Positions 21,212 to 31,157 of a stretch of 31,157 nucleotides of DNA are shown piece after piece. Source of the DNA: a virus. The translations under genes and the position numbers were made by a program. The DNA lies in IMG/VR virus record IMGVR_UViG_3300042567_001012, positions 1-31,157 of that record; one strand, given 5' to 3'. Each line of letters starts with the position of its first letter. Position 1 is the stretch's first letter. The notes under the pieces were generated by a model. The model saw nothing but the letters and a program-made list of their open reading frames with translations, had not been told where the DNA came from and did not search any database.

Positions 21212-24200
21212 TTATTTTTTCTCAAGAACAACTGTTATTGCTATTGAGGTTCTTTTGTCTTTCGGTATTGTATATATCACCTTAAAATTAAGTCCACCGC
21301 TTTCATCTATGATAACTTTGAAATTCTTACTTTTCAGATATCCGTTTTGAATTTTTTGAATATCTGATAGATTTATAGCTATTTGCGGTAGATCATTTGT
21401 TCCTTTAGTAGGAATCCAAACTTTCTCCCATAGAATAACTTCTTTAATCACATATCTTTGGAATATATTTTCCTGAATATAAGTTTTAATATCATCATCT
21501 AAAATAAGATCTCCAAATGAGTAGTTTGGATCAATAAATTTATAGAATTCTGTTCCAAATCCGTCAGTTATTAACCAATCCTCTAAGGATTTTGTGACTA
21601 AAATACTAAGATCTAATTCATTTTTTGATGAAGTAATTATATTCTTAGTAATTATTCCAGCATCTATATTCTGTAAAGATCCAGCATCTATAACATCCTG
21701 TGAAGTCGATATTCCTAGAGGAAATGTTTCTAATCTAATCTCATTTGGAATAGAAATTGCTTTCGATGCAAAGAATGATTTTTCTTCTTTAGGTTCTCTT
21801 GTTCCTATTACATTCTCGAAAAGATTGTTCTTGATGTATTTTTTGTAATAAAAAGGATCCCAATTAGATCGGAATACGTAAAAATCAGAGAAATCAATTG
21901 ATACGTCACCTATTAGAGGATATATGAATCTTTCAGAATCCGTATTAAGATTGTTAGTTATGATGATATTCGGATTTTCCGTGTTTACTTTATTGTAATA
22001 TAAATTCTTAATCTTACCTAAATTATCGTCTTTAATCCAACCTAAGTCAGTAAGTATTTGTATGTTGAGATAATCTAATCCTTCTAGTTTTAGATCATTC
22101 ATATCAACGAATTGAAAGATATTTTTCCATCTAGGTGTGTAATTTCCTCGATATCTTACTATTGGATTAAGTGCAATTCTATCTAAAGAACCAATAGTAT
22201 ATCCGAGAATAGATTGATTTTCTTGTGAGTCTAGTGATGTTTTCTTTAGAGCTTCTCTTTTTAGGTAAGATGATTTAATCGGATAATCCGGTCTTACTAG
22301 AGAAATAACAAATGTGTTTTCTTCAACCACACCAGTTTTTGAAACTGAAATATATCGAATTTCATCATCTCCAAGATTTATTGAATTCTGAATAGACGAG
22401 AAAGATATTGAATCAATTAAAGATCTATAAGCGTTATAACCACCTGCATCATAAATAGGATTTGTTTCTAAAGGGGATTTTCTTATTGGAGAAAATGGAA
22501 CCCAAGTGATATTTACTAAAGTTGAAAGATTATATGTTCCGTTTGGTGCAGCAGGATTTGGTAATAGAGGTAGACCGCTTATCGAAGTACACTTAAATGT
22601 ATTTGCTGTTATATCGTAAATTCCATTAAAAGTATAAGTGAATGAATTAGCCGAAACTGAAATCGTGTTATAACCACCATCTTCGTTTTGTGTGACCTCA
22701 GAAGTAAGATTTGGTGTATTACCAACATTATCAGTTCCCATTATCACTTCGAAATAAGATCCATTATCAATCCAATCGACTATTTTACCCGAAATAGGAT
22801 TGTCTTTATATTCTAATTCTCCAGCATTAAGTTGAAATTTATCATCAACCGTATAAAGTAAAGATCTATCTATGAATTTGTTAATGGTTGAAGTTGTTGT
22901 ATCTTCATATTGAAATAGAAGGTCGTTGAAATCGCATTGGATAACAACAGTTATTGATTTCCATTTATCATTTTTTATAACAGTAATCTGAGATCCTGCG
23001 TTACCATAAGTAAGAACTGCTGAGAATCTATAATTGTTATATTTTTCGTTATAAACATATTTCAGAGATTCTCGATTATGATTAATATAACTAAATTCAG
23101 ATCGATCTAAGATCTCAACTTTAGCTCCTCTAAAAAGAGTTTCTGCAGCTTTCGAATTAGAAGATCCACTAAATATAGAATACTTAAAATCTCTAGGAAT
23201 TTCTAATCCATCTACAGTTTCTCTAGTGAAATATGATAAGAAATAATCCTCTTCGATTGAAAGTAAATTAGCCGAAGCTCCACTAGCTCCTGTAAGTCCT
23301 AGATAAGTAGAAGTAGATCCAAGAGAACCTATGAATGGAAGATCTGGGAAATAAAGATCATTATCGAAATATGAAAATGAATTTAGCTTCTGATCAAAAT
23401 CCATATAAGGTGGATATTTTTGTAAGTAATACCACTCATGAGTAAAGAATTTAGGTGTCTTTTCTACTTGATCAAAATCAGGTGAAAAGTTATTATAACC
23501 CATTGCTTGATCCGTATTAAGACGATATCCATTTTCTCTAACGTCGGTTGATTCGTTATCATATACCCATTTGTTTATGAAAGGAACTACTCTGGATGAT
23601 AGAGCTAATTGAGTTATGTAATTTTCTTTAAGACGATCATATTCATTAACGACAGGATCTACAGTATCAGTTAAGTCATCCTGATATCCTATAAGAGATT
23701 GAAATCCTCCATTTTGAACAAAAGGTGAAGTAGGTCCTACTAGCTGATCAATGAATGATTGTGAAGTAGATCCTAAAGAAGGATAATCGAAAACAGGGAT
23801 ATTTCCTGATGATCCAGTTCCACCAATATACCAATCATAAAGTCCAATTGGAGAAGAATCTGCATCTTTCTTATAATCTGTATTATTGAAATCAAAATCG
23901 AAATCTTTTATAGGGAAAATAGAAAGATATCCATTTGTATTCCATGCTTTCTTATAGAGTGCTAATTTGCTAGAAGATCCAAATTCTATTTTTTGTTTAT
24001 TATCAATCAAATTAATTACGTAGTATTTATCGTAGTTTTTGAATCCTATAATTTCTCCACTATCGTTATAAATAGGTTCATCTAAATAAAGTCCATAATC
24101 ATCCATTGTACAATATCCACTTGTCGTCTTAATATAAATAGGACCGTTTGGTGTAGAATCGATAAATTCTTGAATATATTTTCTTTCTATTATTGCTCTC

Positions 24201-26008
24201 GATCCAGGTTGATTATTTCCTCCTTCGAAATTAGATTCTAAAAATTTACCTGCTGCAACCGGATTTGTTGCAATGGGAGAAGGTTGATAATTAGTAATCG
24301 ATATTACATCAACGAATTCATTAGATAGTAGGAATGGAAATGATGAAGTATCGCTGAATAAAGATATTTTCAATTTATTCCAATTCTCGGAATTAACTCT
24401 AGAAAAGATTAAAATTTCTTCACCAATATAAAAAGCTTGAAATGCTTGAATCTCATTCGAATAATTTTGAATTTGATTTATTGATGCAACTATAGCAATA
24501 GAAATATCTTTTAATGTTCCGTTAGTGCTATAAATCAATCCATTTATAGTTCCTGAAGGAAGAGTAGAACTTCCTTTTACTGTATGTGTATCAATGAAAG
24601 GAGCTTCTTTAGGATTGTTCCAATCTGTATATTGAACTCTAATTTCATCTCCATCATTTGGTGCAGAAATTAGCTTAAATGCAATAGCAGGTCGACCTTT
24701 TACATCTGTTTTTGTCGATGGGATATATGTAAAAGGCGAATCAAATCCACTAAAATTTTTCCAATTAACAGTCTTATTCTTGATTCTTAAGTAATCGGTA
24801 TTTGTATTTAGAGGATCTATTACAGTGGCCCAATTCGTAACATTGTCGATAGAATAGAAATTTCCATTTCGATCTTTAACATAACCAAATCTAACATTTT
24901 GGAGTTCGGACCAGGTCATTAATCTACCTTCAGGATTTCCTGGATATATTTTTATTCCATTTACGTTATATTGAATATCATCTTTAACAGAAGTAGGAAC
25001 TCCAATGACTGGTTCGTTTGATTGTGGTGTTTGTGTTTGTTCATTGAATCGATCAGCAAATAGCCTATCATTATTAATTCTAAATTGACCTAATTCCACT
25101 TCATTAACATAAAGTCCAAAATATCTACCAAATGTATATTCTACTTGTTCTTCATCATCAAATAGAAATTCCATATTAAGAAGATTAGCACAAACAACAC
25201 TATTTCTTTTGAATCCGTCTGTGATAAAATCTTCAGATTCAATAAAAGTCTTATCGATTAGAGTGTAATCTAAATAAACGTCGGATCCGATAGATCCAAA
25301 TCCGCCTTTTCTATATGAGATTCCATTCCAATAAGAATTTGCTCCTTTATTCAACGAAGAATAAAAAGGAGATTCAGGAAAACTAGGATCATTTACGTGA
25401 TTTCTAATATATTTACCTATTTCTGTCTTATCAGTCAAATCAAATTTCTTGATTATTCTTGCTTTCTTTAATACATTATCGAAGAAATTAGAAGGATCTT
25501 CCACTAACGAATTAAGTAGAGGATTTGTATCGAGATTTGTTGTTGAATATGGTAAAGAATTAAAAGTAACAGGGTCATCCATCTTGAAAATTAAGAAATA
25601 ATCAGGGATGGAATCTTTTTCGACCCAAAGTGGTGCAAAGAGAGAGTATTCTTCAGAATATAAACGACTATTTTTAGGGTACATACCATACCCATAAGTG
25701 AAATCGTATTGTTTATTGAATCGATCTTTAACAGAAGTTGAAGGATCTTCTTCGAAAATAGTGTATGCAATATCTTCAGGGAGAGTTCTGCTTCCCTGAG
25801 AATAAAATCTTCTTAAATCGAAAGAATATGATCCATTACCACTAACTTCAAAACCTTTATATATCGATTTACTTAAAAGTGGATTTGCGTCAATAGTCTC
25901 TAAATAGATTCTATTCTTTGAATCCGCAATTATTTTTATGTTAGTAGTTAGCTTAGGATTTGTTCTAAGTAATCCGAAGGAACTCCTTTTAAGTATTTGA
26001 TTAGGCAT
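21212..26008 (-). CDS. Giant virion structural protein (1598 aa)
   Basis: I do not recognise the family. The protein is beta-rich and low in Cys, and full of Asn, Ser, Asp, Tyr and Phe, with many short strand-turn units, as in phage tail, baseplate or adhesin proteins. The N-terminus (MPNQILKRSSFGLLRTNPKL) lacks a signal peptide. There are no obvious long coiled coils or tandem repeats. A Gly/Ser-rich stretch near 760-790 (GSTSQS..., GGTGSSGN) and one near 905-920 (LTGASGASAN) could be domain linkers. It lies between the collagen-like fibre gene and a 1212-residue structural gene, with gaps of 11 and 19 nt. It probably forms part of the tail or adhesion apparatus. Confidence 0.75.
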   Translation of the reverse strand: MPNQILKRSSFGLLRTNPKLTTNIKIIADSKNRIYLETIDANPLLSKSIYKGFEVSGNGSYSFDLRRFYSQGSRTLPEDIAYTIFEEDPSTSVKDRFNKQYDFTYGYGMYPKNSRLYSEEYSLFAPLWVEKDSIPDYFLIFKMDDPVTFNSLPYSTTNLDTNPLLNSLVEDPSNFFDNVLKKARIIKKFDLTDKTEIGKYIRNHVNDPSFPESPFYSSLNKGANSYWNGISYRKGGFGSIGSDVYLDYTLIDKTFIESEDFITDGFKRNSVVCANLLNMEFLFDDEEQVEYTFGRYFGLYVNEVELGQFRINNDRLFADRFNEQTQTPQSNEPVIGVPTSVKDDIQYNVNGIKIYPGNPEGRLMTWSELQNVRFGYVKDRNGNFYSIDNVTNWATVIDPLNTNTDYLRIKNKTVNWKNFSGFDSPFTYIPSTKTDVKGRPAIAFKLISAPNDGDEIRVQYTDWNNPKEAPFIDTHTVKGSSTLPSGTINGLIYSTNGTLKDISIAIVASINQIQNYSNEIQAFQAFYIGEEILIFSRVNSENWNKLKISLFSDTSSFPFLLSNEFVDVISITNYQPSPIATNPVAAGKFLESNFEGGNNQPGSRAIIERKYIQEFIDSTPNGPIYIKTTSGYCTMDDYGLYLDEPIYNDSGEIIGFKNYDKYYVINLIDNKQKIEFGSSSKLALYKKAWNTNGYLSIFPIKDFDFDFNNTDYKKDADSSPIGLYDWYIGGTGSSGNIPVFDYPSLGSTSQSFIDQLVGPTSPFVQNGGFQSLIGYQDDLTDTVDPVVNEYDRLKENYITQLALSSRVVPFINKWVYDNESTDVRENGYRLNTDQAMGYNNFSPDFDQVEKTPKFFTHEWYYLQKYPPYMDFDQKLNSFSYFDNDLYFPDLPFIGSLGSTSTYLGLTGASGASANLLSIEEDYFLSYFTRETVDGLEIPRDFKYSIFSGSSNSKAAETLFRGAKVEILDRSEFSYINHNRESLKYVYNEKYNNYRFSAVLTYGNAGSQITVIKNDKWKSITVVIQCDFNDLLFQYEDTTTSTINKFIDRSLLYTVDDKFQLNAGELEYKDNPISGKIVDWIDNGSYFEVIMGTDNVGNTPNLTSEVTQNEDGGYNTISVSANSFTYTFNGIYDITANTFKCTSISGLPLLPNPAAPNGTYNLSTLVNITWVPFSPIRKSPLETNPIYDAGGYNAYRSLIDSISFSSIQNSINLGDDEIRYISVSKTGVVEENTFVISLVRPDYPIKSSYLKREALKKTSLDSQENQSILGYTIGSLDRIALNPIVRYRGNYTPRWKNIFQFVDMNDLKLEGLDYLNIQILTDLGWIKDDNLGKIKNLYYNKVNTENPNIIITNNLNTDSERFIYPLIGDVSIDFSDFYVFRSNWDPFYYKKYIKNNLFENVIGTREPKEEKSFFASKAISIPNEIRLETFPLGISTSQDVIDAGSLQNIDAGIITKNIITSSKNELDLSILVTKSLEDWLITDGFGTEFYKFIDPNYSFGDLILDDDIKTYIQENIFQRYVIKEVILWEKVWIPTKGTNDLPQIAINLSDIQKIQNGYLKSKNFKVIIDESGGLNFKVIYTIPKDKRTSIAITVVLEKK

Positions 26009-26027
26009 CTCATTTCAATTATTTATT

Positions 26028-29000
26028 CTATCTATTCGAATCTCCTCCTTTGGTACCTCTAAGTTGTACAGGAGTTTCGTTCCTAGTAGTTCTAGGTGTT
26101 ATTGACTTGATTGTTTTATTCAAATCATCCAATGCTGTATCGAATGTTCTAGAAGGAAGATCCTTACCAACAATCGTTCTAGAATAATATCTAGCTGTTA
26201 TTTCCAAATCGAAAGAGAATCTCTCTTTATTGATAGGATTGCTGTATATATCGAAACCGATTTTCTTTGTGTATACTAAATTAGCATTTTTAGAGAAGTT
26301 TCTAATTCCAGAAACATTACCAATACCTACATTACCAACACCGAAATAATCTGTCATTCTATATTGGAAAGTAACAGGAATAGTTATTGCTTGTTCTTCT
26401 CCGAAAGTTATTCTTCTAACAGATAAGGAATCGGATCCATCAACAACTACATCTGAATGTGAAGTAGGATTCATAAACAAATAAGCTCCAACAGATTTTG
26501 GTCCTAAAAGATATTGATCATTTACATCGAAAGCTAATTTAGAATAACGATCTCCTGTACCACCGGTTCCTTCGAAGAATAAAGGTGTTTGATATAGAGA
26601 TCCAGTAGATCCGGAAATAACATTCCCGAAAATAGAATTTCTTACATCAAGATTAGCTAATTGATTTGGTGTACTTCCTGCAGTTGCTCCGGAATTCCAA
26701 TCATCTATAGCAGGATGATCAATATGAATAAGAATTGTATTATCATAATCATTAATTACAGCTCCATCGATCAAAGGGATTACATCTGATAATGTTGTAG
26801 GTCCTAAGACATTAGATCCTTTCCATATAAAATCAGATGCAGTAGATCCAATACCAGCAGTAGCCGATATAGCATCTTGTATTGTAAGATCATTTATCCA
26901 TTCTAAATCATCAACGTTAGAAGCAAAATAAGGTGCCGAATTGGATATTTGAGAAAATGCATCAACTACTCCATTTGTAGCTCCACTAACAGAACCATAA
27001 AGGTTAGATTTACCATCAATCGAAACATATCTAGAAGAAATAAATTCACCAAGAACTTGAGAAGATTGTTGTGGAAGTTCTCTAACAAATCCATAAGCAG
27101 CTACATCATCCGATGAAGGATTAGAAAGTCCTAAAGGAACTCTATCATATCTTCTCGTTAAGTTATAATCCGTATCATTTGAATTGTAAGTAGTTCCACC
27201 TGACCAAGATTCATTAGCTTTATAAATTCTGTTACCCCAATATCTTGCATACATTTCAAGTGAACTTGCAGAATCATTAAACATTTTTATGAAATAATTC
27301 TTAGAAATAATTGCTCCTTTCTTAACAGTTCTTTGAGCAACTTCATCTTTATAATTTCCAGCAAAAAGTTTTACCGTTGTATTTGATTGAACTTGATATT
27401 CTGTTCCTGCTTCATCAACAACTCTAACAACAAGAACACCTCTCGAAGCTTCAAGTAGAGCAGTTAATCTAGCGATTTCCGAATCCATAGCAATTAGCTT
27501 GTCGAAAAGAGCAATAACGTTTTGTTCAGGGGATAAGAACCCTGAAGCAATTTCAGTTGAAGGGTGAGCAAAGAATTTTCCGTTTTGTTCGAATTGATTT
27601 GCAACGTGCTTCTTAATTCCTAATGCGTCAAGATCTTGTTGTAGCTCAACTCTTACTTTTTCATCTTTAGCTTCTGAAAGAATAACCTCAGCATCTGGTG
27701 ATGATTCGAATTCAGGTGGGAATTCCACTTTCATAATTTCTGACCAATCTGATTCCTTAGGTGATACTGGCCATCCAGATTCTGATAGAGATTTAATTCT
27801 AAATTCTACAGATTCCCCAAATGTGATTGGAATATCTACTGAATTTATATTAACAGAATCAGCATTTTCTAGATCTTCAATAGCCCATGTTACTTGACCG
27901 GTTGTAGGATCAGTTTTTCTTTGTCTTACTTCGGATCGAACTTCAACCCAAGTGGAGAAAGTTCCTCTACGAGTTTGTCCATCTTGATCTAAGAAATTGA
28001 TTTGCTCGGGTTGATTAGCTCCTCCTTCTTTACTCAAATATCTATATTGTGTAATAAATTGAACAACTTCTTGAGGTGCTGTTCTATCTGAAGATTTTGC
28101 AATAGGCATAGGGAAGAATCCTCTAATTCTATATTTAGGAGTAAGTTGATCAACTGAATTTGAAACTCCAATAGCATTAATATCATCAATAGTAGAAGCA
28201 AATAGTGAAGAAAGAGAATCTCTCTGATTGATCAAAGTACCTAATTGATTTTGATCAGTATCTTTTAATTGTTGAGATGCATATTGAGTAGTTTGTAATT
28301 TCGATCTAAGTTCTTTAATAGATTTATCAGTCGAATTTAGATCTGATTGTATTCTTTGCTTATCAGATTGAAGTTTTTTCAAATCAGAAAGAACTGAATT
28401 GTCAGTTAAATGTTGATTAACCTGAACGACTTTGAAATTTTCTAAATTCAAATCAGGAGCATCTGGTGTTATCCCTAAAGAAGTAGGAATAACTCCATCT
28501 TTAGCTATTGAATAAAGATAAGATCCAAAATCAACAACTTCATTTTGGTAATATGTGCTAAGTGCAATATCTTCACCAACATCATTTTTAGTTTTAAGAT
28601 CGGATGTATAGAATCCAACACCAGGAGACCAATTTACAGCTGCAATTTTAGAATCTGGATCGATAGGCTTAATGAAAACAACAGTATATTCATCAAATCC
28701 GATATTAACATTTACGTTAACAGGAGCTTCATCTGCTGAATAAATCGAGAAGATATTTGTTCCTATTGTAATAGGATCAGCACCTTCAATTAATCTAACA
28801 CCTACAGTTCTTGTAGAAGATTCGATTTGTGTAATCTCATATCGAGTATTTTGTCTTCCTGAATTAACAATAAGTGAATCTCCTATTTTTAGAGATTGTG
28901 TTCCTAGGAATTCAGATTGTGAATCGTTATAAGTTAAAGAATCAAGTTGAACTCTTATAACTCTTTTCGAATAATTAACGTTATCTATTTGTTCAGTAAC

Positions 29001-29666
29001 TGTATCATCAGTGATTTTTGTTACTGCAAAATTACCGAAATATCTTAATGATCTAGGAGGTAAAGGAATTACGTCTTGATCTAAGAAGTAAGTTATTCCA
29101 TTAGCAATAAGAACTTTAGCGAAATTTTCATATTGAATATCTGCTTTACTTAGGAAATTGTTATTGAATACTTGCTTTTGTGCATCACTATCTATATTTA
29201 GAATATATCGAGAAACTTCAACGTTTTCAGTGTTGTATTTAACTTGATCTCCTAAATTAAAAGAAACATAAAGAAGAGGATTCAAAAAAGATTCAAAGAA
29301 CCAATTTTCTTTCGTATTGAAAGAAATAGGAACAGGCATTGATTTAATATCAGCAGCTTCTCTTTGAAAATTACTAACTAAGATTTTTCTAAAAGAACCA
29401 TCCGAAAGTCTAACCGAAGATTCTGTTTCACCAATCCCTGCAATAGATTTAACATCAGATTCTAAACGAGTAAGTTGATCTTTAATAGCTCCAAATGATG
29501 GAACTTGTACAGATTGAATTACTCCATTAGCATCCATAACCGGCATTTCGATAGTGTCCGATTTAGAAGATACCAAATCAGATACCTTAGAGATAATCTG
29601 ATATGAATTGTTTTGTAACCTTAGAAGGTCATTTAATAGTGTTGTTAGCGAGTATTTAGTATCCAT
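26028..29666 (-). CDS. Large virion structural protein with FN3-like region and coiled coil (1212 aa)
   Basis: The N-terminal ~100 residues have a heptad-rich segment (DLVSSKSDTIEM, then SFGAIKDQLTRLESDVKSIA), and a long coiled coil lies at about 420-490 (DLKKLQSDKQRIQSDLNSTD...). Residues about 505-655 look like a fibronectin type III-like module: YRIRGFFPMP, then VVQFITQYRYLS, and SVEFRIKSLSESGWPVSPKE. A short helix follows at about 715-745. The rest is beta-rich, with Gly/Ser/Thr turns. The start at 29666 is 1 nt after the stop of the preceding gene (29668). It is probably a baseplate or tail-fibre network component. No specific T4 counterpart is evident. Confidence 0.75.
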   Translation of the reverse strand: MDTKYSLTTLLNDLLRLQNNSYQIISKVSDLVSSKSDTIEMPVMDANGVIQSVQVPSFGAIKDQLTRLESDVKSIAGIGETESSVRLSDGSFRKILVSNFQREAADIKSMPVPISFNTKENWFFESFLNPLLYVSFNLGDQVKYNTENVEVSRYILNIDSDAQKQVFNNNFLSKADIQYENFAKVLIANGITYFLDQDVIPLPPRSLRYFGNFAVTKITDDTVTEQIDNVNYSKRVIRVQLDSLTYNDSQSEFLGTQSLKIGDSLIVNSGRQNTRYEITQIESSTRTVGVRLIEGADPITIGTNIFSIYSADEAPVNVNVNIGFDEYTVVFIKPIDPDSKIAAVNWSPGVGFYTSDLKTKNDVGEDIALSTYYQNEVVDFGSYLYSIAKDGVIPTSLGITPDAPDLNLENFKVVQVNQHLTDNSVLSDLKKLQSDKQRIQSDLNSTDKSIKELRSKLQTTQYASQQLKDTDQNQLGTLINQRDSLSSLFASTIDDINAIGVSNSVDQLTPKYRIRGFFPMPIAKSSDRTAPQEVVQFITQYRYLSKEGGANQPEQINFLDQDGQTRRGTFSTWVEVRSEVRQRKTDPTTGQVTWAIEDLENADSVNINSVDIPITFGESVEFRIKSLSESGWPVSPKESDWSEIMKVEFPPEFESSPDAEVILSEAKDEKVRVELQQDLDALGIKKHVANQFEQNGKFFAHPSTEIASGFLSPEQNVIALFDKLIAMDSEIARLTALLEASRGVLVVRVVDEAGTEYQVQSNTTVKLFAGNYKDEVAQRTVKKGAIISKNYFIKMFNDSASSLEMYARYWGNRIYKANESWSGGTTYNSNDTDYNLTRRYDRVPLGLSNPSSDDVAAYGFVRELPQQSSQVLGEFISSRYVSIDGKSNLYGSVSGATNGVVDAFSQISNSAPYFASNVDDLEWINDLTIQDAISATAGIGSTASDFIWKGSNVLGPTTLSDVIPLIDGAVINDYDNTILIHIDHPAIDDWNSGATAGSTPNQLANLDVRNSIFGNVISGSTGSLYQTPLFFEGTGGTGDRYSKLAFDVNDQYLLGPKSVGAYLFMNPTSHSDVVVDGSDSLSVRRITFGEEQAITIPVTFQYRMTDYFGVGNVGIGNVSGIRNFSKNANLVYTKKIGFDIYSNPINKERFSFDLEITARYYSRTIVGKDLPSRTFDTALDDLNKTIKSITPRTTRNETPVQLRGTKGGDSNR

Positions 29667-29667
29667 G

Positions 29668-31157
29668 TTATCTTATTACGTCTACGTTAAATAGATATTG
29701 ATTTTCGTCTGTACAGTAAATTTCAAATATAGGTCTATCAGAAAGTAACATTGCAGGAGAAATAATAGCCATTATTTTTCCATAGTTTCCATTACCTAAA
29801 GCATTTTGTGAATCAGTTCTGAATATGATATTGAAACCACCATCGTTTATTTTCTCATTGAAAACAAATTTAAGCATTTGTCCATTCTTCCATCTAACAT
29901 TTTTATCGTCTATATTTATATACACAGTATCAGCAAAAGTTTCAATTCCTGTAACAGGATCTGGATTTTGATTAGTTTGTCTAAATGAATTTGTAAATGT
30001 TCCTAGTACAAGAATGTTATTATCAACAAGATTTGTAGATGCGTAATTTTGTCCATTACTTGTAGTAGTTTCTATATTATTAGATGAATTACCACATAAC
30101 ATAAAGTTATTATAAGCCTGAGTACGATTAATTATTTTTACTTGATTAGGTACAGATTTATCAAGTAGAATACCATCTCCTCCCTTTAGAACATCAGTGT
30201 TATAAGTTAAATTAGTTGATAGATTTCCAGAGACAATCAAATTGATATTATCTGCATTCATATTAATCAAATCAAGTAAAGTTGTACTCGATTGGAAAGC
30301 TAATTGAGCATTATTCAAAGAAGATTCTAAAGCAGATAATCTTTGAGAAAGTCCTGTGATATCCCCTTGTGAGAAATAGTATTGTTGTAAAGCTGATATT
30401 TGTTGCTTAATTTCAATAATCTGTAGATTTTGAGATAAGAACATTTCGGCAGCTTCTTGCATTCTTGTCGAAGCATCGATGAATAAGTCCATCGAAAATG
30501 TGTTATAATCATTGATGATAGTTTCAACACCTACATTATCAGCAGAAGTGTCAAATTTAACATTCAATTTCAAACCATATCCATTACCATTAAGTTTCGT
30601 AATTTTATTTGGTTTGTATTTATCGAATCTTTTAAGGTAAGATGGTGCTGATATTTGATTAACATAATCATCTAAAACAAGAATACCATATAGGTTTCTT
30701 GCTCGATCCATTGGATTTGATGAACTGTAAACATCGTAATAAACAAGTGCAGCATTGAATGCGAAATCCTCAGAAGCATCAGAAGCATTAAATTCCGATA
30801 TTAAAGAGATATTTGGATCATCTACAATTGGTTTATATGAATCAGCATCAGTATCTAGAACAATTCCATCCATTCTCGAAAGGAGAACAGGTTTTGTGGA
30901 TAATCCTAGAGGATCTGCCGATGCAAAAAGTGCTATATTTGCTGGATTTCCAAAAGTTGCCGAAGATAAGTATGCATCAATAACATCATTATCATAATAA
31001 GCTGTTAGTGAAAGTCCAGTAGGGTGAACTGATCCTGCATCTCTACCGTCAATGTAAACATTACCGTTACTCCATTGTCTACCAGGAGCATAATTAGAAT
31101 CTTGATCAGTTTTGAAAAGAACTAGAGGGGTATTACCGTGTGTTACCGGAACATTAA
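29668..31157 (-). CDS. Virion structural protein, 5' end cut by window (495 codons visible)
   Basis: The frame stays open from the stop at 29668 to the right edge. The ATG at 30873 is therefore internal: upstream codons give sensible protein (NVPVTHGNTPLVLFKTD, then GRQWSNGNVYIDGRDA), and no stop occurs. A coiled coil covers plus-strand bases 30280-30460 (LQIIEIKQQISALQQYYF, then SQRLSALESSLNNAQ). The C-terminal part is beta-rich, with NIDDKNVRWKNGQMLKFVF as a clear strand set. It is followed immediately by the 1212-residue gene, so the two are likely partners in one tail structure. No family is recognised, and the true N-terminus is outside the window. Confidence 0.75.
   Translation of the reverse strand, partial: NVPVTHGNTPLVLFKTDQDSNYAPGRQWSNGNVYIDGRDAGSVHPTGLSLTAYYDNDVIDAYLSSATFGNPANIALFASADPLGLSTKPVLLSRMDGIVLDTDADSYKPIVDDPNISLISEFNASDASEDFAFNAALVYYDVYSSSNPMDRARNLYGILVLDDYVNQISAPSYLKRFDKYKPNKITKLNGNGYGLKLNVKFDTSADNVGVETIINDYNTFSMDLFIDASTRMQEAAEMFLSQNLQIIEIKQQISALQQYYFSQGDITGLSQRLSALESSLNNAQLAFQSSTTLLDLINMNADNINLIVSGNLSTNLTYNTDVLKGGDGILLDKSVPNQVKIINRTQAYNNFMLCGNSSNNIETTTSNGQNYASTNLVDNNILVLGTFTNSFRQTNQNPDPVTGIETFADTVYINIDDKNVRWKNGQMLKFVFNEKINDGGFNIIFRTDSQNALGNGNYGKIMAIISPAMLLSDRPIFEIYCTDENQYLFNVDVIR

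Noticed and set aside
30873-30873. ATG as the start of the last structural gene
   Set aside because: The frame continues open upstream to the window edge with normal protein composition, so this methionine is internal and the gene is cut by the window.

Overview
The window looks like part of the genome of a T4-like (myovirus) phage. Twenty-six of the 27 complete or partial genes reported run with no convincing gap on the minus strand, and no plus-strand gene is convincing, so transcription runs from high to low coordinates. Recognisable T4-type functions are a family B DNA polymerase fragment (gp43), UvsW helicase, UvsY recombination mediator, gp61-type primase, gp32 single-strand binding protein, NrdB, dUTPase and a tail-tube-fold protein. 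The DNA is AT-rich. Starts are preceded by A-rich leaders (AATAAA-like) rather than Shine-Dalgarno sequences, and many genes are joined as TAATATG, TAATG or ATGA. Together with an envelope protein whose C-terminus looks like a Bacteroidota outer-membrane strand pair, this suggests a phage of a Bacteroidota host. The host is an inference, not something the sequence proves.

Layout, in the direction of transcription (right to left). From 31157 to 14094 there is a virion module: four very large structural or tail proteins (one cut by the window edge), a collagen-like tail fibre with a C-terminal S74 self-processing chaperone, an inner-membrane-anchored envelope protein, a coiled-coil protein and a tail-tube-like protein. 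From 14081 to 11777 there is a block of small genes: a glycine-zipper protein, a RuvC-like nuclease, an HNH-like protein and a KTSC-domain protein. From 11776 to 6181 there is a replication and recombination block: gp32 with a repeat-bearing leader, a strong terminator, rmlA, primase, a small gene, uvsY and uvsW. From 6402 to 3180 there is a ligase-like nucleotidyltransferase followed by four small unknown proteins. From 3145 to 1 there are a small membrane protein, a terminator, dUTPase, two tiny genes, the polymerase fragment and nrdB.

The most interesting signal is a recurring N-terminal motif, roughly aromatic-x-E-(F/Y)-(I/L)-x-E. It opens six otherwise unrelated small proteins (3180, 3457, 3798, 11777, 12633 and 13716). 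It matches the T4 capsid targeting sequence MKTYQEFIAE, which sends internal proteins into the prohead and is cut off by the gp21 protease after (L/I)-x-E. A seventh protein (4066) carries three L-N-E sites, and an eighth (4955) carries a similar motif at its C-terminus. I read these as a candidate set of capsid-packaged proteins ejected with the DNA. The cargo would include a KTSC domain and a glycine-zipper membrane segment.

Second, the polymerase gene stops inside the fingers region, after the exonuclease and palm motif A but before motifs B and C, with nrdB starting 7 nt later. This implies a split polymerase whose other half lies outside the window. Other points are a gp32 without the T4 zinc ligands, a terminator placed directly in front of rmlA, and a ligase-like protein with an altered nucleotidyl-lysine motif.
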